From positions 97,801-161,800 of the forward strand of contig JBFXHX010000005.1 of the NCBI GenBank assembly GCA_050176585.1: DNA of 64,000 nt, read 5' to 3'. The notes under the pieces are model-generated. The model saw nothing but the letters and a program-made list of their open reading frames with translations, searched no databases and was not told the origin of the DNA. Both the position numbers and the translations under genes were made by a program. This document shows, piece after piece, positions 36,517 to 46,990 of the stretch. Position 1 is the stretch's first letter. Every line of letters begins with the position of its first letter. Origin of the DNA: CAYYWP01 sp050176585. Lineage in GTDB: Bacteria > Desulfobacterota > Binatia > HRBIN30 > CADEER01.

Positions 36517-38259
36517 TCACGCCGCCGCCTCCGTACTCGCGAATTGCAGGTCGTGCAATCTGCGATAATCACCGTTCCGCGCCAGCAGCTCGTCATGCGT
36601 CCCCTGCTCGGCGATCTCGCCGCGCACCAGCACGATGATGCGATCGGCGTTGCGCACGGTCGACAGCCGGTGCGCGATCACGAGCGTCGTGCGCCCGCGC
36701 ATTAGCGTGTCGAGCGCTTGCTGCACCAGGCGCTCGGACTCGTTGTCGAGCGCGGAGGTGGCCTCGTCGAGCACGAGGATGGGCGCGTTCTTTAGCAGCG
36801 CGCGGGCGATGGCGATGCGCTGGCGTTGCCCCCCGGAGAGGCGTAACCCGAGCTCGCCGATGGGCGTGTCGTACCCCTGTGGGAGCTCGGTGATGAAATC
36901 GTGCGCGTACGCGGCCCGCGCGGCGGCCACGATCGCCTCCATCGGCTGCTCGATGGAGCCGTAGGCGATATTATTCTTCACCGTGTCGTTGAACAAGAAC
37001 GTGTGCTGGGTGACCAGTGCGATCTGGGCGCGCAAGCTCGTCTGCGTGACGTCCCGGATGTCCACGCCGTCGATGCGAATCGCGCCCCCCTGTACGTCGT
37101 AGAAGCGGAGCAGCAGGTCCGCGAGTGTGCTCTTGCCGCCGCCGCTCGGCCCGACGAGGGCCACGATCTCGCCCCGCCGCAGCGCGAGATCGATATCGCG
37201 CAGCACCGGCTCGGCGTCGTACCGAAAGCTCACGCTCTCGAAGGCGATGCCCTCGCGCATCGGGGCGAGCTCGCGCGCGCCGGCGCGGTCGGCGACCTCA
37301 GGGCGCGTGTCCAGAACCTCGAAGACGCGCGCCGCAGCGGCCAGGCCCTGCTGTAGCGTGCTGTTCGTGCGGCCGATACCCTTGAACGGGTCGTACAGCA
37401 GGAAGAGCGCGGTCAGAAAGGCCAGAAACGAGCCTTGCGTCCGACCGCCGACGATCACGCTGTAGCCGCCGTACCAGACCACCCCCGCAATGCCGAACGC
37501 GGCGAGGATCTCCATCATCGGCGTGGTTGCGGCGCGAATCCGCACCACCCGCATCGCGGTGCCGAGCAGCCGGCGGCTCTCCGCGGCGAAGCGCGCCTTC
37601 TCGTACTCCTGCATGTTAAACGCCTTCACGACGCGACTACCCTGTACGGTCTCCTGCAGGAGGGCACTTAGCAGGCCGAGCGTGCCCTGGAGACGGCGCG
37701 AGTGCGCACGCATGCGCTTGGACAGGCGCACCACGGGGAGCACCGAGGCGGGGAAGACCACGAAGCCGATCAGCGCCAGCAGCCAATCCTGGTAGAACGC
37801 GACGGCCATCAACACCACCAGCGAGACCCCGTCCTTCAGCAGCGACGCGGCGCTGCCGGTCAGGGCCGTGCCGACGAGCTGGACGTCGCTCGTCATGCGC
37901 GAGAGCAACGCCCCGGTGGACTGTCGATGGAAAAAACCCAGCGAGAGCTCCTGGATGTGGCCGTTCAACGCATTGCGCAGATCGTGGATGATGCGGTTGC
38001 TTACGTAATCGCTCAGAAACGCACTGCCGAACCCGCAAATACCGCGGAAGATGAAGACCGCGACGATCGCCACCGGCAGCACGTTCAGCAAGGCGGCGTT
38101 GCGGGCGGTAAACAGGTCGTCGAAGATGTAGCGGACCAGAAACGGCATCACGCCACTGGTCGCGCCGAACAGCACCATGCAGAGCAAGGCGGCGGCGAAG
38201 TACGGCCAGATGTACGGGCGCAAGTAGCCGAACAGGCGGTGCAGCAGCTCGCGGTCCAT
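36517..38259 (-). CDS. msbA: Lipid A export ABC transporter (MsbA-type)
   Basis: This half-transporter (580 aa) flips lipid A-core across the inner membrane. An N-terminal six-helix domain (about 15-310) is followed by an ATPase domain with Walker A GPSGGGKST, signature LSGGQRQR, Walker B ILVLDEATSALD and the H-loop His in TLVIAHRLSTV. Position between lpxB and waaA supports a lipid A substrate over a drug exporter. Confidence 0.92.
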   Translation of the reverse strand: MDRELLHRLFGYLRPYIWPYFAAALLCMVLFGATSGVMPFLVRYIFDDLFTARNAALLNVLPVAIVAVFIFRGICGFGSAFLSDYVSNRIIHDLRNALNGHIQELSLGFFHRQSTGALLSRMTSDVQLVGTALTGSAASLLKDGVSLVVLMAVAFYQDWLLALIGFVVFPASVLPVVRLSKRMRAHSRRLQGTLGLLSALLQETVQGSRVVKAFNMQEYEKARFAAESRRLLGTAMRVVRIRAATTPMMEILAAFGIAGVVWYGGYSVIVGGRTQGSFLAFLTALFLLYDPFKGIGRTNSTLQQGLAAAARVFEVLDTRPEVADRAGARELAPMREGIAFESVSFRYDAEPVLRDIDLALRRGEIVALVGPSGGGKSTLADLLLRFYDVQGGAIRIDGVDIRDVTQTSLRAQIALVTQHTFLFNDTVKNNIAYGSIEQPMEAIVAAARAAYAHDFITELPQGYDTPIGELGLRLSGGQRQRIAIARALLKNAPILVLDEATSALDNESERLVQQALDTLMRGRTTLVIAHRLSTVRNADRIIVLVRGEIAEQGTHDELLARNGDYRRLHDLQFASTEAAA

Positions 38260-38262
38260 GCC

Positions 38263-39390
38263 TCAGGCCACCAGCGAGAGCGCCAGGTCGGCGGCGCGGT
38301 CGGCGGCACCGGGCGCGCCGAGCTTCGCGCGCAGCTCGGCCAGTGCCGCCGCCGTCTCGGCCCGGCGCGCGTGCACCGTGCGCACCGCGCTGACCAATGC
38401 GGCGGGGGTGACCGCGTGCTGCAGCAGCTCCGGGAACACGGCGCGCTGCAGGATGATGTTCGGCATGCCGATCCACTGCACATCGACCAGGCGGCGCGCC
38501 ACCCAGAACGTGAGCGGCGAGACGCGGTACACGATCACCATCGGACAGCCGAGGAGCGCGGTCTCGATCGTCGCCGTGCCCGAGGCGACGATGGCCGCGT
38601 CGGCCGCGGTGACCACATTGTATGTGTCGCTGTGCGCGATCGTGACCGGCACGGCGGCGCCGCCGAGCGCTGCGCGGAGATCGCCATGGCCGAGCGATTC
38701 GGCCAACGCGACGATCGGCTGCCAGCCCTCTTGGCGCAGGAGCACGGCCGCTTCGCACAGCGGGCGAAAGAGCGACCGCACTTCCTTCCGCCGGCTGCCG
38801 GGCAGCAGCGCGAGCACGGGGCGATCCGGCGCCAAGCCGTAACGGGCGCGCGTCTCGTCGCGCGGCCGACTCGGGCGTGCGACGTCGAGCAGGGGGTGAC
38901 CGATGAATTCCGCCAATTGCCGGTCGGCGGTGTTGTAGACGGCGGGCTCGAACGGGAACACCACACCGAGCTTGTCGACCCGCTCCGCGATCGTATGCAC
39001 GCGCCCTTTGCGCCACGCCCAGACCTGCGGCGCGATGAAATAGAAGACCGGTATCGCCCGGCGTTTCGCTTGCGCGGCGAGGCGCAGGTTGAACTCCGGG
39101 TAGTCGATTAGGATCACCAGATGCGGGCGCTCTTCATCGAGGAAGCGCACGAGGCGGCGGTACGCCGCCAGCAAGCGCCCGAGCGTGCCGAACGTCTCGG
39201 TGAGGCCCATGGTCGCGACATGCTCGCTCTGCATCAGGGCGCGCATGCCCGCGGCGCGGAGGCGCGGCCCGCCGATGCCGGCGATGCTGAGCGCGGGCCG
39301 GCGCCGCTGCAGCGCCTGCACGAGCGCGGCGCCGTGTAGGTCGCCCGACGCCTCGCCGGCCACCAGCAACACGCGAAGCGGGGCGCTCAT
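38263..39390 (-). CDS. lpxB: Lipid A disaccharide synthase
   Basis: LpxB joins 2,3-diacylglucosamine-1-phosphate to its UDP derivative. The 375-aa GT19 protein starts with VLLVAGEASGDLHGAALVQAL, has VILIDYPEFNLRLA and PQVWAWRKGRV, and the late motif ASGTATIETALLGCPMVIVYR binds UDP. Stop and start overlap with the flanking genes by 3-4 bases. Confidence 0.96.
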   Translation of the reverse strand: MSAPLRVLLVAGEASGDLHGAALVQALQRRRPALSIAGIGGPRLRAAGMRALMQSEHVATMGLTETFGTLGRLLAAYRRLVRFLDEERPHLVILIDYPEFNLRLAAQAKRRAIPVFYFIAPQVWAWRKGRVHTIAERVDKLGVVFPFEPAVYNTADRQLAEFIGHPLLDVARPSRPRDETRARYGLAPDRPVLALLPGSRRKEVRSLFRPLCEAAVLLRQEGWQPIVALAESLGHGDLRAALGGAAVPVTIAHSDTYNVVTAADAAIVASGTATIETALLGCPMVIVYRVSPLTFWVARRLVDVQWIGMPNIILQRAVFPELLQHAVTPAALVSAVRTVHARRAETAAALAELRAKLGAPGAADRAADLALSLVA

Positions 39391-40328
39391 GCCGGCTCCA
39401 GCGCGGCGCGGATGCGCTCCGCGACCTCCATGGCGCGCACCGCCGTCACGCCGTCGACCAGCGGCGGCGTCCGCGTGCGCACCGACTCGACGAACGCCTC
39501 GATCTCGTCGAACAGGGGATCGGCGTCGCTGAAGTGCTGCTCACTCGCCTCGATGCTGGCGAGCCCGCCGTCCACGGGCGGTGCGCGCCGCACGACGCGC
39601 ACCGTGCGATCGCCGTAGTCCACGGCCACGTAGGTGTCCGCCTGGAAGAAGCGGATCTTCCGCTCGCGCTTGGTCGCCACGCGGCTGGCGGTGACGTTCG
39701 CGATGGTGCCGCCAGCGAAGCGCAACCGCGTGTTGGCGATGTCCACGGTCTCGGAGAGCACGGGCACGCCGACGGCCTCGACGCGTTCGATCGGCTCGGT
39801 GACCACGCTGAGGATCACGTCGAGGTCGTGGATCATCAAGTCGAGGATGACATCCACCTCGGTGCCGCGCTCGGTGAACGGCGCGAGCCGGTGGCATTCG
39901 ATGAACCGCGGTCGAGTGAGCACGCCGGCCAGCGAACGGATGGCGGGGTTGAAGCGTTCGAGGTGCCCGACCTGCAGAATGCGGCCGCTGGCCGCCGCCT
40001 GCGCGACCAGCGCCTGGCCTTCGGCCAGGGTCGCGGTGATCGGCTTTTCGACCAGAACGTCGATGCCGCGGGCGAGCAGTGCGGCAGTGACGGAAAAGTG
40101 CGCCGGCGTCGGCACCGCGATGCTCACGCAATCCACGCGGCCGTAGAGGTCCTCGACGCGCGTCAACGCCGGCGCGCCCACGCGCGCCGCCACGGCGGCC
40201 GCGCGCGCCGGATCGGTGTCGACCACGGCGACCAGGTCGACACCCGGCAAGCCCGCGTACTTGTCCGCGTGGAGCGCGCCGAGGTAGCCGACGCCAATCA
40301 CCGCGGCGCGGATCGGCTCAGCCGGCAT
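39387..40328 (-). CDS. Gfo/Idh/MocA oxidoreductase within the lipid A operon
   Basis: The 313-aa NAD(P)-dependent oxidoreductase begins MPAEPIRAAVIGVGYLGALH (Rossmann GVGYLG). VLVEKPITATLAEG carries the catalytic Lys of the EKP motif, and LDLMIHDLDVIL is the conserved active-site His region. Relatives named GnnA oxidise UDP-GlcNAc to allow 3-amino lipid A in some bacteria and also sit in lpx operons. That identity is possible but not shown, and its transaminase partner GnnB is not in the window. ATG 40328 overlaps the lpxI stop by 11 bases. Confidence 0.88.
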   Translation of the reverse strand: MPAEPIRAAVIGVGYLGALHADKYAGLPGVDLVAVVDTDPARAAAVAARVGAPALTRVEDLYGRVDCVSIAVPTPAHFSVTAALLARGIDVLVEKPITATLAEGQALVAQAAASGRILQVGHLERFNPAIRSLAGVLTRPRFIECHRLAPFTERGTEVDVILDLMIHDLDVILSVVTEPIERVEAVGVPVLSETVDIANTRLRFAGGTIANVTASRVATKRERKIRFFQADTYVAVDYGDRTVRVVRRAPPVDGGLASIEASEQHFSDADPLFDEIEAFVESVRTRTPPLVDGVTAVRAMEVAERIRAALEPA

Positions 40329-41133
40329 CCGCGCGCACCCCGACCACGGCAATCCCGGCCTCCGCGGCGTCGGCGAGCAGCCGTTCGCGTTCGAGCAAGA
40401 GCGTGCGGCCGGCCTCGAGCGCCAGCACGGCAATGCCGGCGGCGCGGCACACCGCGATCGTCTCCGGCCCGACGGCCGGCACGTCGAAGCGCAGGTCCTG
40501 ATGCGGTTTGCTCACCTTCACTGCCACCGCGCCCCCCTGGCCGAGCGCGCCTCCGCGCTGCAGCGCCGCATCCGTGCCTTCGAGCGCTTCGACCGCCAGC
40601 ACGATCCGCGACTTGACCACGACCGTCTGCCCGATGTCCCACGCGCCCAGGCCCTTGGCCGCGGCGAGCCCATGGCGGACGTCGAGCCACTGCTCGGAGG
40701 TGGGCTCGGTGGCCGTCAGGGCGCCCTCGGGAGTCAGGAGTGTTGCCAGGAACAGCGTCGACTCGACGATCGCGATGCCGTCGGCGGCGAGCTCCTCGGC
40801 GACGCCGCGCAACAACACGTCGTCACCCCAGTGCGTGAGCCGCGCCAGAAACCGAACGGCGCGCTCGTCGGGCGCGAAGCGCTCGAGTAGCGCGGCTTTG
40901 CGGATGCCGCCGGCCATCACCGCGCGCCGCACGCCGCGGTCGTGGAACACGCGCACGATCGTGCCGAGCTGTCCGACCTGGATCCACGTGCAGTCCTCGA
41001 CCGCGTCCGCCAGGGCGGGATCCGTTTCGCCCTCATGAGCGACGGCGACCACGGCCACACCGGCTTCGCGGGCGGTCCGGGCGAAGAGGAGGGGGAAGCT
41101 GCCGTTGCCGGCGATCAAGCCGATGCGTTCCAT
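40318..41133 (-). CDS. lpxI: UDP-2,3-diacylglucosamine pyrophosphatase, LpxI type
   Basis: LpxI hydrolyses UDP-2,3-diacylglucosamine to lipid X. The 271-aa protein begins MERIGLIAGNGSFPLLFARTAREAG. The C-terminal catalytic region has VVVKSRIVLAVEALEGTDAA and DLRFDVPAVGPETI, diagnostic of LpxI rather than LpxH. An upstream ATG at 41160 (ATGA overlap with lpxA) adds 9 residues and is an equally possible start. Confidence 0.94.
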   Translation of the reverse strand: MERIGLIAGNGSFPLLFARTAREAGVAVVAVAHEGETDPALADAVEDCTWIQVGQLGTIVRVFHDRGVRRAVMAGGIRKAALLERFAPDERAVRFLARLTHWGDDVLLRGVAEELAADGIAIVESTLFLATLLTPEGALTATEPTSEQWLDVRHGLAAAKGLGAWDIGQTVVVKSRIVLAVEALEGTDAALQRGGALGQGGAVAVKVSKPHQDLRFDVPAVGPETIAVCRAAGIAVLALEAGRTLLLERERLLADAAEAGIAVVGVRADAG

Positions 41134-41156
41134 GTTCCGACCGCGCTCGCGGGCGG

Positions 41157-41984
41157 TCATTCGTCCTCGTCCGCACCCGACGCATCGCCCCGCCGGCGGA
41201 CCTCGCGGCACACGCCGCGCGGCGAGGCCTCGATGAACGCGATGAAGCGCTCGACCTCGGGCACGCCGCCCAGCTCGGTGCGCACTCGCGCCGCTGCTTC
41301 GACGACGCGCAAGCCGGACTGAAACACCAGCGCATAGGCGCGCTTGAGCGCGCGCACCGCCTCCCGCGACAGCCCGCGGCGCTTCAGGCCGACGGTGTTG
41401 AGCCCGTGCAGTGTGGCGCGATCGCCCGTCGCGTTGCAGAACGGCGGCACGTCCTGCGAGACCATTGAGCCGGCGCCGATCAGCGCGCCATCGCCGAGGC
41501 GTGTGAACTGATGGATGCCGGACAGCGCGCCGATCACCACGCGGTCGGCCACGGTGACATGCCCGCCCAGCTGCGTGCCATTCGCCACGATGTTGCCATC
41601 GCCGAGCCGGCAGTCGTGTGCGATGTGCGTGTAGTTCATCAACAGGTTGCCGCTGCCCATCTCGGTCAGCATGCCGCCACCGGTCGTTCCCGGTTGCACC
41701 GTGCAGAACTCGCGCAGGCGGTTGTCGTCGCCGATCACCAGCGCGCTATCCTCGCCGCGGTATTTGAGGTCCTGCGGCACCGTGCCGATGGCGGCGAACG
41801 GGAACACCTGATTGCGGGCGCCGAGGGTGGTGCGGCCCTCGATGACCGCGTGCGCGCCCACGGAGGTGCCGGAGCCGAGGCGGACGCGTGGGCCGACGAC
41901 GGCATAGGGTCCGATCGTCACCCCGTCGGCCAGCTCGGCGCCGGCCGCGACGATCGCCGTCGGGTGAATCTGCGCGCCGCCCAT
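41157..41984 (-). CDS. lpxA: UDP-N-acetylglucosamine acyltransferase
   Basis: LpxA makes the first lipid A step, adding 3-hydroxyacyl from ACP to UDP-GlcNAc. The 275-aa protein is a left-handed beta-helix of hexapeptide repeats (about 1-185) followed by helices. The catalytic base is His123 in YTHIAHD, two residues before the E. coli number. It lies 10 bases after skp; lpxD and fabZ, which often sit between these genes, are absent. Confidence 0.96.
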   Translation of the reverse strand: MGGAQIHPTAIVAAGAELADGVTIGPYAVVGPRVRLGSGTSVGAHAVIEGRTTLGARNQVFPFAAIGTVPQDLKYRGEDSALVIGDDNRLREFCTVQPGTTGGGMLTEMGSGNLLMNYTHIAHDCRLGDGNIVANGTQLGGHVTVADRVVIGALSGIHQFTRLGDGALIGAGSMVSQDVPPFCNATGDRATLHGLNTVGLKRRGLSREAVRALKRAYALVFQSGLRVVEAAARVRTELGGVPEVERFIAFIEASPRGVCREVRRRGDASGADEDE

Positions 41985-41994
41985 CGACGCCCGG

Positions 41995-42516
41995 CTATTG
42001 CTTCTTGGCGTTGTATCGGGCGATGATCTGCTCGGTCAGATCCAGCGAAGCGGCGCCGTACAACACGCTGCTGCTCGATTGCTCGAGGATCATGCTGTAG
42101 CCGTTCTCCTTGCCGTAATCCTCGATCACGACCTGAAGCTCCTTCAAGAGCTCGACCGTCAGCTCGTTGTCGCGCTGTTGCAGCTCGCCCTGCGAGTCCT
42201 TGTATGCGCGTTCGAAGTCGCGCAGCTTCTTCTGGTAGTCCTTCTCGAGGTTGCGCGCCTCGTCCTCGCGCATCACCGCCGCCTTCTTTTCCAACTGTGC
42301 TTTCATGCCGTCGATCGCGTCTTTTTTCTTTTTCAGATCGGTTTGCAGGCGATCGACCTGCACCTTGAATCGCTCCTTTGCCGCTTTGCCCGCATCGGAT
42401 TCGTTCAGCGCGCGCTGTAGATCGACGTAACCGATCTTGAGATCCTCTGCGCGGGCTCCCGTCGCCAAAGCGCTGCACACGGCCAGCGCCAGGGCCAGGA
42501 GCATAGGTCGTATCAT
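41995..42516 (-). CDS. skp: Skp/OmpH-type periplasmic chaperone
   Basis: The 173-aa protein holds outer-membrane proteins soluble in the periplasm. ATG 42516 has a strong AAGGAGGG site 7-8 bases upstream. Signal peptide: about 1-23 (ALATGARAE). The mature start LKIGYVDLQRALNESDAGKAA is typical of OmpH. The middle (about 55-130) is a Lys/Glu-rich coiled coil forming the tentacles. It follows bamA by 40 bases and is the natural partner of BamA. Confidence 0.92.
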   Translation of the reverse strand: MIRPMLLALALAVCSALATGARAEDLKIGYVDLQRALNESDAGKAAKERFKVQVDRLQTDLKKKKDAIDGMKAQLEKKAAVMREDEARNLEKDYQKKLRDFERAYKDSQGELQQRDNELTVELLKELQVVIEDYGKENGYSMILEQSSSSVLYGAASLDLTEQIIARYNAKKQ

Positions 42517-42556
42517 GCGAAATCCCTCCTTGTCGTGCTCTGAACCACGTTCTTTG

Positions 42557-45045
42557 TCATGGCGGTGCGCCAAAAGAAAACTGGATGGTCTGCACCTCGT
42601 CACCGCGCTCCGCGTTCAACGGAAAGCCGAGCTCGACGCGGAGCGGGCCCATCGGTGACAGCCAGCGGATGCCGCCGCCGACCGACATGCGCATCTCCTG
42701 GAGCTCGATGCCCTTGGACGCGAGGAAGGCATTGCCGGCGTCGAAGAACACCACGCCTTTCACCCCCAGGGCCTCGATGATCGGGAAGATGAGCTCGTTG
42801 GTGAAAATGAGCTGCTGGCTGCCGCCGATCGGATCGTGGCGGAACAGTCGCGCGCAGTTCCCGGGGCCGAGTGGACAGTTGCCGTCCTTGCCCTTGCCCT
42901 GTTCGAAGACGTCGATCGCCGGGCCCAGCGAGCGCACGTCGAAGCCGCGCAGCGAGTTGATGCCGCCGGGGAAGTAGCGCTCGAACAGCGGCAACTCTAT
43001 GTCGTCGCCGTACCCATAGCCGAAGCCCAAGGTCCAACCCGTGGAGGCGATCAACTGGCCGAGCTTGGGAACCCGCCAGACCGGTATGTACCAGCGCGTG
43101 CGGGACTGTGCGTTGATGAACTTGGCGTCGCCGCCGAGGCCGGCGATCTCCACGGAAAAGTCCTGGAAGCCGCCGGCGGTCGGATCGAGCAGGCTGTTGC
43201 GCGTGTCGCGGAAGATGCGGGGGGCCAGCGAGCTGATCAGGCTCGAGCCCTGCTCGGCCTGGATGATCGCGGGGGAGCCGCGGCTGACGTCGAAGATCTC
43301 GGCGTCCTCGATGCGGTACTCCACGCCGAGCCGTGTATCGAGCAGCGAATACTCGCCGAGCGGACCGAGCCGCAACACGTCGAGGCCCATGGCCGGAAAT
43401 GGATAGAGCGTGCGCAGCGTGGCACCGGTGCCGCCGCGCGCGAACTCTTCGAAGAACAGCTCCCAGTTGAAGATGTCGAAGCCGGCGGTGAGCTCCGTAT
43501 CCAGAAAGTACGGCTCGGTGAAGCTGAAGCTCAGGTTGCGGCGAATCGCGCCGAAGTCCGCGTTGAGCACCACGGACTGGCCGCGGCCGAACAGGTTCGA
43601 TTCGGACAGGCGGACGTTGAAGAGAAAGGATTCCCCAGAGCTCACGCCGGCGCCGGCCGAGAACGCGCCGGTATTGCCCTCGCGGACGTCCACGATGAGG
43701 TCGAGCTTGTCTTCCGTGTCGGCTTTGCGGGTGGTGATGTTGACGTCCTCGAAGTACCCGAGCCGGCGCAAGCGGTCCTGGCTGCGGCGCAACTTGCTGC
43801 CGGAGAACTGCTCCTGTTCCTGCAGCTCGAGCTCGCGGCGGATCACCTTGTCGCGCGTCTTGGTGTTGCCGCTGATCTCGATGCGGTCGATCGCGACCTC
43901 GGGGCCGCGCGTCAGGGCGTATGTCACGTCCACCGTTTTGTCGGCCGGATTGACCTTGGTGTCCGGGGTGACGTTGACGAAGGCGTAGCCGAGGTCACCG
44001 TACGTCTGCGTCAGATCGTTGATGTCCTCGCGGAGCAAGCTGGGCCGAAAGAGCTCGCCTTCCTTCGCCTTGAACTCGCGCTCCGTGGCCTTTTCCAGCT
44101 CGGGGTCGGTCTCGCCGGCCGTGCGGACCTTGCCGAACGAATAGCGGGCGCCCTCGTCGACCTTGATCGTCACCTTCAGGCCGTCTTCTTCGCGCGTGAT
44201 CTCCGGCTCGGCGACCCGCACGTCGATGTGGCCGGTCTCGTAGTAATACGCGGTCAGCCGCTCGACGTCGGTCTTCAACACCTCGCGGTCCAGATTGCCG
44301 GCGCCGGTGAACGGGGTCAGCAGGTTCTTCTCGCTGGTCTGCATCACCCGCTTGAGCTGATCGTCATCGACCTCTTCGTTGCCTTCGATCACGATCTGCT
44401 TGATGCGGATCGGCTCGCGCTCGTCGATTACGAAAGTGACGTCCACCTCGTTCTCGCCCACCGGGGCGGTGTCGTAGCGGATCTGCGCGTCGAGGTAGCC
44501 CTTCTTCTCGTAGGCGTTCTTGACTTCCTCGATGCCCTGACGGGCCTTCTGCGGATCGAGAATCGTGTTCGGGCGTACGCGGATCATGCCCTCGATGTCG
44601 TCGGTATCGATCTTCTTGTTGCCCTCGATCTGCACTTGGCGAATGAAGGGGCGTTCCTGGACCGCGTACGTCAGCACCCAGCCGTCCGGCTGGCGGTCGA
44701 GGCTGGCGCGCACGTCGTTGAAGAACCCGAGCTTGTAAATGGCGCGCAGGTCGTCATCCACGATCTGCGCGTTGTACGGCTCCCCGGCCGCGGTCTTCAG
44801 CTTCACGCGGATCGCCTCTTCCTCGACCCGTTGGTTGCCGGTGATGACCACGCGCTCGATCCGCGTCCCCTCGGCGGGCGCCGCTTCGTTTTGCGCTGCC
44901 ACCGGCGAGTGGAGTGCGAGCCCCACTACCGCCAGACCAACCATCAGCGCTCGCACGCACTGGCTACTGCTGTGTGGCAAAACGGGGGAGACGTAACAGA
45001 CGCCTGCCGCGCAGTAAACCCGACGAGAGGTCGAAGCGGGCGTAT

Positions 45046-45049
<4 letters not shown>
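42557..45049 (-). CDS. bamA: Outer-membrane protein assembly factor
   Basis: BamA (830 aa) folds beta-barrel proteins into the outer membrane. A signal segment is at about 36-53 (MVGLAVVGLALHSPVAAQ), preceded by an unusual 35-residue N-terminal stretch. Five POTRA domains (about 62-410; for example IERVVITGNQRVEEEAIR and IKQIVIEGNEEVDDDQL) precede a 16-strand barrel (about 430-830), whose L6 region is FPGGINSLRGFDVRSLGP (the conserved RGF). ATG 45049 overlaps the lolD stop as ATGA, so translation is coupled. A start at M36 is possible but lacks this link. Confidence 0.95.
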
Positions 45050-45715
<666 letters not shown>

Positions 45716-45723
<8 letters not shown>

Positions 45724-46969
45724 ACCGGATCGCCTCGGCCGGCAGCAGCCGCGACGCCTGCCGCGCCGGATAGAGCGTGGCGAGCAGGCAGATGAGGACC
45801 GAGACGAGAACGACGCCGGCAAAGTACTCCGGATAGATCTTGACCGGCAGGGTCGTCACATAGAACACCCCCTTGGGCAGCTGGATGAACTCGTAGCGGC
45901 GCAGCAGCTCGCAGAGCGCAAAGCCCAGAGCGCTGCCGGCGACCGTGCCGATCCCGCCGATCACCAGGCCCTTGGCGACGAAGATCGTGGCGATGCCCTT
46001 TCGGGTCGCGCCGAGGGATTTGAGAATCGCGATGTCCTTGCGCTTCTCCATCACCACCATCACCAGGATGGCGAGGATGTTGAAGGCCGCCACCAACACG
46101 ATGAGCAGCAGTACGACGAAGTACACGGTCTTCTCGAGCTGAATAGCCGCGAACAGATTGCGATTCAGCTCGCGCCAGGAGCGGACCTCATAGGGGAACT
46201 CGAGCGCGCCGGCGATGGCGCGCGCAACCGGTTCGGCGCGCTCGAGCTCGGTCGCGCGCACCTCCACACCGCTCACCGCCTCGCCGAGGCCGAAGAAGCG
46301 CTGCGCGTCGGCGAGGCTCATGAACGCGAGCGCGCTGTCGTGCTCGATCATGCCGGCCGAAAACAGGCCCACGACGGCGAAGCGCCGCACCTTGGGCACC
46401 AGGCCCACGATCGTCGGCGTGCCGGCGGAGGAGACGACGCTCACCGGATCGCCGATCGAGACGCCGAGCTGCGCGGCGAGCTGCGTGCCGAGGATGATGC
46501 CGGGGAGCTCCACTGAAGCGCCGGTCTCGTCGCGCCGCACCGCGTGGCGGCGCGCCAGATCCTCGATGCGCCCGCCGCGGACGTGGTGCGCGAAGTCGAG
46601 CGCGCCATCGGCTTGCGGGCGCACGCCGCGCACCAGCACGCCGGCGACGTCCCCCGAGCTGGCGAGCATCGCCTGACCCTGCACATACGGCACCGCCGCC
46701 GCGACGCCCGGGATCGCTCGGAGCCGCGCTTCGAGCTCGGGGCCGACCTCCATGGATCCGCCGTAATCCGAGACCAGCACGTGCGGCGTGAAGCCGAGGA
46801 TGCGGTCGCGCAGGTCCTCCTCGAATCCGGTCATCACCGCGAGCACGACGTTGAGCGTCATCACGCCGATCGCCACGCCGGCGGTGGCGAACGCGGTCAG
46901 CAGCGAGATGAAGCCCTCGCGGCGCCGCGCGCGGAGGTAGCGCAAGCTGATGAAAAGCCAGTACGGCAT
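45716..46969 (-). CDS. lolC: Lipoprotein-releasing ABC permease (LolC/LolE family)
   Basis: The 417-aa inner-membrane permease has the FtsX/MacB topology: one N-terminal helix (about 20-48), a large periplasmic domain (about 50-265), and three C-terminal helices (about 270-400). The start is MPYWLFISLRYLRARRREGFISLL. Only one permease gene is present, so a homodimer (LolF-like) or a second copy elsewhere is possible. It is the first gene of the outer-membrane biogenesis run. Confidence 0.92.
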
Positions 46970-46990
46970 GAGGGCGGCGGCGCGGCGCCG

